NCBI GenBank assembly: GCA_947460045.1
Contig: CANHGC010000049.1
Location: forward strand, 1 to 8,751
DNA length: 8,751 nucleotides
Direction: 5' to 3'
Origin: Bacteroidota bacterium
Lineage (GTDB): Bacteria > Bacteroidota > Bacteroidia > NS11-12g > UBA955
The translations under genes were made by a program, and so were the position numbers. The notes beneath the pieces were generated by a model. The model was not told where the DNA came from. It saw nothing but the letters and a program-made list of their open reading frames with translations, and made no database searches. Positions 7,099 to 8,751 of this stretch are shown piece by piece. Each line of letters starts with the position of its first letter. Positions within the stretch are counted from its first letter, which is position 1.

Positions 7099-7731
7099 TT
7101 ATTTTTTTTCTCTGCAGCCGATTACCGAGCAAACGGGGCATTTTTCAATGTTATGTCCTCTGGCTTGGCAGTATTCTCTACCCAAAAAGATGATTTGCAG
7201 GTGAGCTTTGTTCCATTTTTCTATGGGGATGAGCCTTTTGAGGTCTTTTTCGGTCTGTTCAACGCTGTTTGCGGCACTCAAACGCCATCGGAATGCCAAG
7301 CGATGGATGTGTGTGTCTACGGGGAATGCGGGCACGCCAAAGGCTTGTGACATAACCACAGACGCTGTTTTATGTCCAACCGCAGGCATCGCTTCCAGGG
7401 CTTCGAAAGACTGGGGTACTTCGCCGTTGTGCAATTCCATGATCATTTTAGATAGACCGTAGATGCCTTTGCTTTTCATGGGCGATAGGCCACAGGGTCT
7501 GATGATATCTTGAATTTCTTCCACAGACAGTTTGAGCATGTCGGCGGGGTTATTGGCTTTTGCGAAGAGGTGGGGGGTGATTTGGTTTACGCGTTCATCG
7601 GTACATTGCGCGCTGAGCAGCACAGAAACGAGGAGGGTATAAGGATCTGTGTGATTGAGAGGAATGGGTGTTTCGGGGTATAATTCTTCCAGTGTATTGA
7701 GGATGAATTGTACGCGTTGTGATTTGTTCAT
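7099..7731 (-). CDS. nth: Endonuclease III, DNA glycosylase/AP lyase
   Basis: Base-excision repair enzyme that removes oxidised pyrimidines and cleaves the abasic strand. The 210-residue product is the usual length. Seen: the DPYTLLVSVLLSAQCTDERVN segment (29-49), the helix-hairpin-helix LEAMPAVGHKTA (112-123) with the expected catalytic lysine K121, and the catalytic aspartate D139 in VDTHIHRLA. The C-terminal cysteine set is C188, C198, C201 and C206, a C-x9-C-x2-C-x4-C spacing, whereas E. coli Nth has C-x6-C-x2-C-x5-C; a 4Fe-4S cluster is plausible but the loop is unusual. The ATG at 7731 gives a normal N-terminus. No Shine-Dalgarno is seen. It lies 20 bp downstream of lplA on the same strand and is probably co-transcribed with it; the stop codon faces that of moxR across 6 bp. 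Confidence 0.95.
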   Translation of the reverse strand: MNKSQRVQFILNTLEELYPETPIPLNHTDPYTLLVSVLLSAQCTDERVNQITPHLFAKANNPADMLKLSVEEIQDIIRPCGLSPMKSKGIYGLSKMIMELHNGEVPQSFEALEAMPAVGHKTASVVMSQAFGVPAFPVDTHIHRLAFRWRLSAANSVEQTEKDLKRLIPIEKWNKAHLQIIFLGREYCQARGHNIEKCPVCSVIGCREKK

Positions 7732-7751
7732 GGTGGTGGCGTGGGGTTTTC

Positions 7752-8714
7752 TCAGAAAAACTGATTGAAAAACGCTTCGTTTTGGAAGGGTGTATTTTGA
7801 AATGCAGCTGCAAAGGTCTCTGGGGCGATGGGCAGGTTTATGGTTTTAAGACATTCCTGTTGAAAGGCCAAAGTGTCATTGGGCAGTTGCAATTGGAATT
7901 GTGTGATGATGCCTTTGGTGATGGTGGATGTGAGGGTGTATTGATTTACTGAATCTGATACGATTCTTTGGTGCGAATAGCTTGGGGAGTATCCCAAGAT
8001 CCATTCTGATTGCGTGAATTTTTCTGCGCGAAGGGTTGCGATTGCAGCGTGTTCGTTGGGTGTTATGCTGGATTGCGTGGCGTTGAGAATGGGTATGAGT
8101 AGGGATTGTAGCGTGGAGATGGTGCTTTCAATATTTTTGAGTTCAGGAAAGTGATCTCCGAGGTTGGTTACGGATGTTTTATTGCTTTTAACGGCTTTGT
8201 CTTGGTAGGTGCCTATGGTATGAAGGGCTTCACCGAGGTGATGAATATTGGCATCGATGAGAAGGGTGCCATGGTGGAGTACGCGTTTCTTTTGTTGAAA
8301 GATGTGTTGGGCGTTGCCCGAAAACTTTACGCCTTGATAGAGCAGATCGTCGCGTTCAGAGTAGGATGTTTGGATGCCGAGGGAGAGCAGGGCTTCTCTG
8401 ATGGGTTCTAGGAAGCGTTTGTAATTGACGGCTTTATCGAGTGTGGTACCGAGGTCTTGAATGAAGGAAAAATTGATGTTACCGAGGTCGTGGTAAACAG
8501 TTCCCCCACCGCTTACGCGCCGAGCTGGTGCTATTTGTAGTTCTTTACATGTGGCGTAATTGATTTCGGCGCAAATGTTTTGGTGTTTGCCGCAAACCAC
8601 CGCGTTTTCGCTGCGCCACAGCATGCAGATATTTTCTGGGGTTTGGTGCAAAAAATGGGCTTCCGCTGCTAGGTTGTAATATACATCGGTTGATTCTGAA
8701 ACAATGAGGCGCAT
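7752..8714 (-). CDS. lplA: Lipoate-protein ligase
   Basis: Attaches lipoate to lysines of lipoyl domains (2-oxoacid dehydrogenase E2 subunits, glycine cleavage H protein) through a lipoyl-AMP intermediate, in the cytosol. The 320-residue product has the catalytic domain motifs RRVSGGGTVYHDLGN (65-79) and GVKFSGNAQ (128-136), where K130 matches the family's catalytic lysine, then HHGTLLID (147-154) and SVTNLGD (181-187). A C-terminal domain of the LplA type follows (about 238-320, opening WILGYSPSYS). The ligase motif and the C-terminal domain make LplA more likely than an octanoyltransferase (LipB/LipM). The ATG at 8714 is preferred over an in-frame TTG at 8726, because MRLIVSESTD starts the fold and the TTG would overlap the promoter-like box. 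It is the first gene of the lplA-nth unit. Confidence 0.92.
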   Translation of the reverse strand: MRLIVSESTDVYYNLAAEAHFLHQTPENICMLWRSENAVVCGKHQNICAEINYATCKELQIAPARRVSGGGTVYHDLGNINFSFIQDLGTTLDKAVNYKRFLEPIREALLSLGIQTSYSERDDLLYQGVKFSGNAQHIFQQKKRVLHHGTLLIDANIHHLGEALHTIGTYQDKAVKSNKTSVTNLGDHFPELKNIESTISTLQSLLIPILNATQSSITPNEHAAIATLRAEKFTQSEWILGYSPSYSHQRIVSDSVNQYTLTSTITKGIITQFQLQLPNDTLAFQQECLKTINLPIAPETFAAAFQNTPFQNEAFFNQFF

Positions 8715-8723
8715 GGGGGATGA

Positions 8724-8731
8724 CAAAAGTT
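8724..8731 (-). promoter_or_regulatory. Possible -7 box ahead of lplA
   Basis: Read on the minus strand, AACTTTTG lies 9 bp upstream of the lplA ATG and differs by one base from the Bacteroidota -7 consensus TAnnTTTG. No clear -33 TTTG is seen in the 20 bases left before the window edge. It is supported only by motif and position, and would leave a very short leader. Confidence 0.22.
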
Positions 8732-8751
8732 GTTTTTGATTGCCTTAACCC

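Noticed and set aside
8715..8726. TTG at 8726 as the start of lplA
   Set aside because: The ATG at 8714 gives the usual family N-terminus, and the four extra residues add nothing recognisable.
1..8751. A novel defence, mobile or CRISPR-like system in the window
   Set aside because: All coding space is taken by recognisable housekeeping families. No repeats, integrase, transposase, toxin-antitoxin pair or reverse transcriptase is seen, and no intergenic gap exceeds about 60 bp.

Overview
This is a compact housekeeping segment, most likely from a Bacteroidota (Bacteroidetes) chromosome. Three things point there: the family flavour of the proteins (an Obg without a C-terminal extension and with SKAD in place of NKxD; a leucyl-tRNA synthetase with an inserted block and no zinc-knuckle cysteines; a long tandem-parvulin protein followed by SurA), the near absence of Shine-Dalgarno sequences, and a promoter-like TTTG-N21-TAnnTTTG element ahead of the parvulin cassette. 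No mobile element, CRISPR array, tRNA, rRNA or integrase is visible.

Layout. Positions 1-1468 (minus) hold the N-terminal 489 codons of leuS, cut by the left edge. A 58-bp spacer separates it from divergently transcribed obg (1527-2522, plus). A second 58-bp spacer with the promoter-like element leads to a three-gene plus-strand cassette: a long secreted parvulin-type prolyl isomerase (2581-4725), a SurA-like periplasmic chaperone (4731-6122, 5 bp later) and a MoxR-type AAA+ ATPase (6133-7092, 10 bp later). This run ends 6 bp from the stop codon of a convergent minus-strand pair: lplA (7752-8714) followed by nth (7099-7731), 20 bp apart.

How the genes fit together. leuS and obg serve translation and ribosome assembly. 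The two parvulin proteins carry signal peptides and should work in the periplasm on folding or delivery of outer-membrane and secreted proteins; the MoxR ATPase packed behind them is cytosolic and may assist assembly of a partner complex, but no DUF58 or von Willebrand-A partner gene is in the window. nth (base excision repair) and lplA (lipoylation of 2-oxoacid dehydrogenases and related enzymes) look co-transcribed, with no obvious functional link.

I found no convincing new defence, mobile or RNA system. The points worth a second look are modest: an unusual cysteine spacing in the Nth iron-sulfur loop, the chaperone-MoxR gene pairing, a long unassigned C-terminal half of the first parvulin, reciprocal loss of active-site features in the two SurA prolyl-isomerase domains, and a single strong ribosome binding site in an otherwise SD-poor segment.
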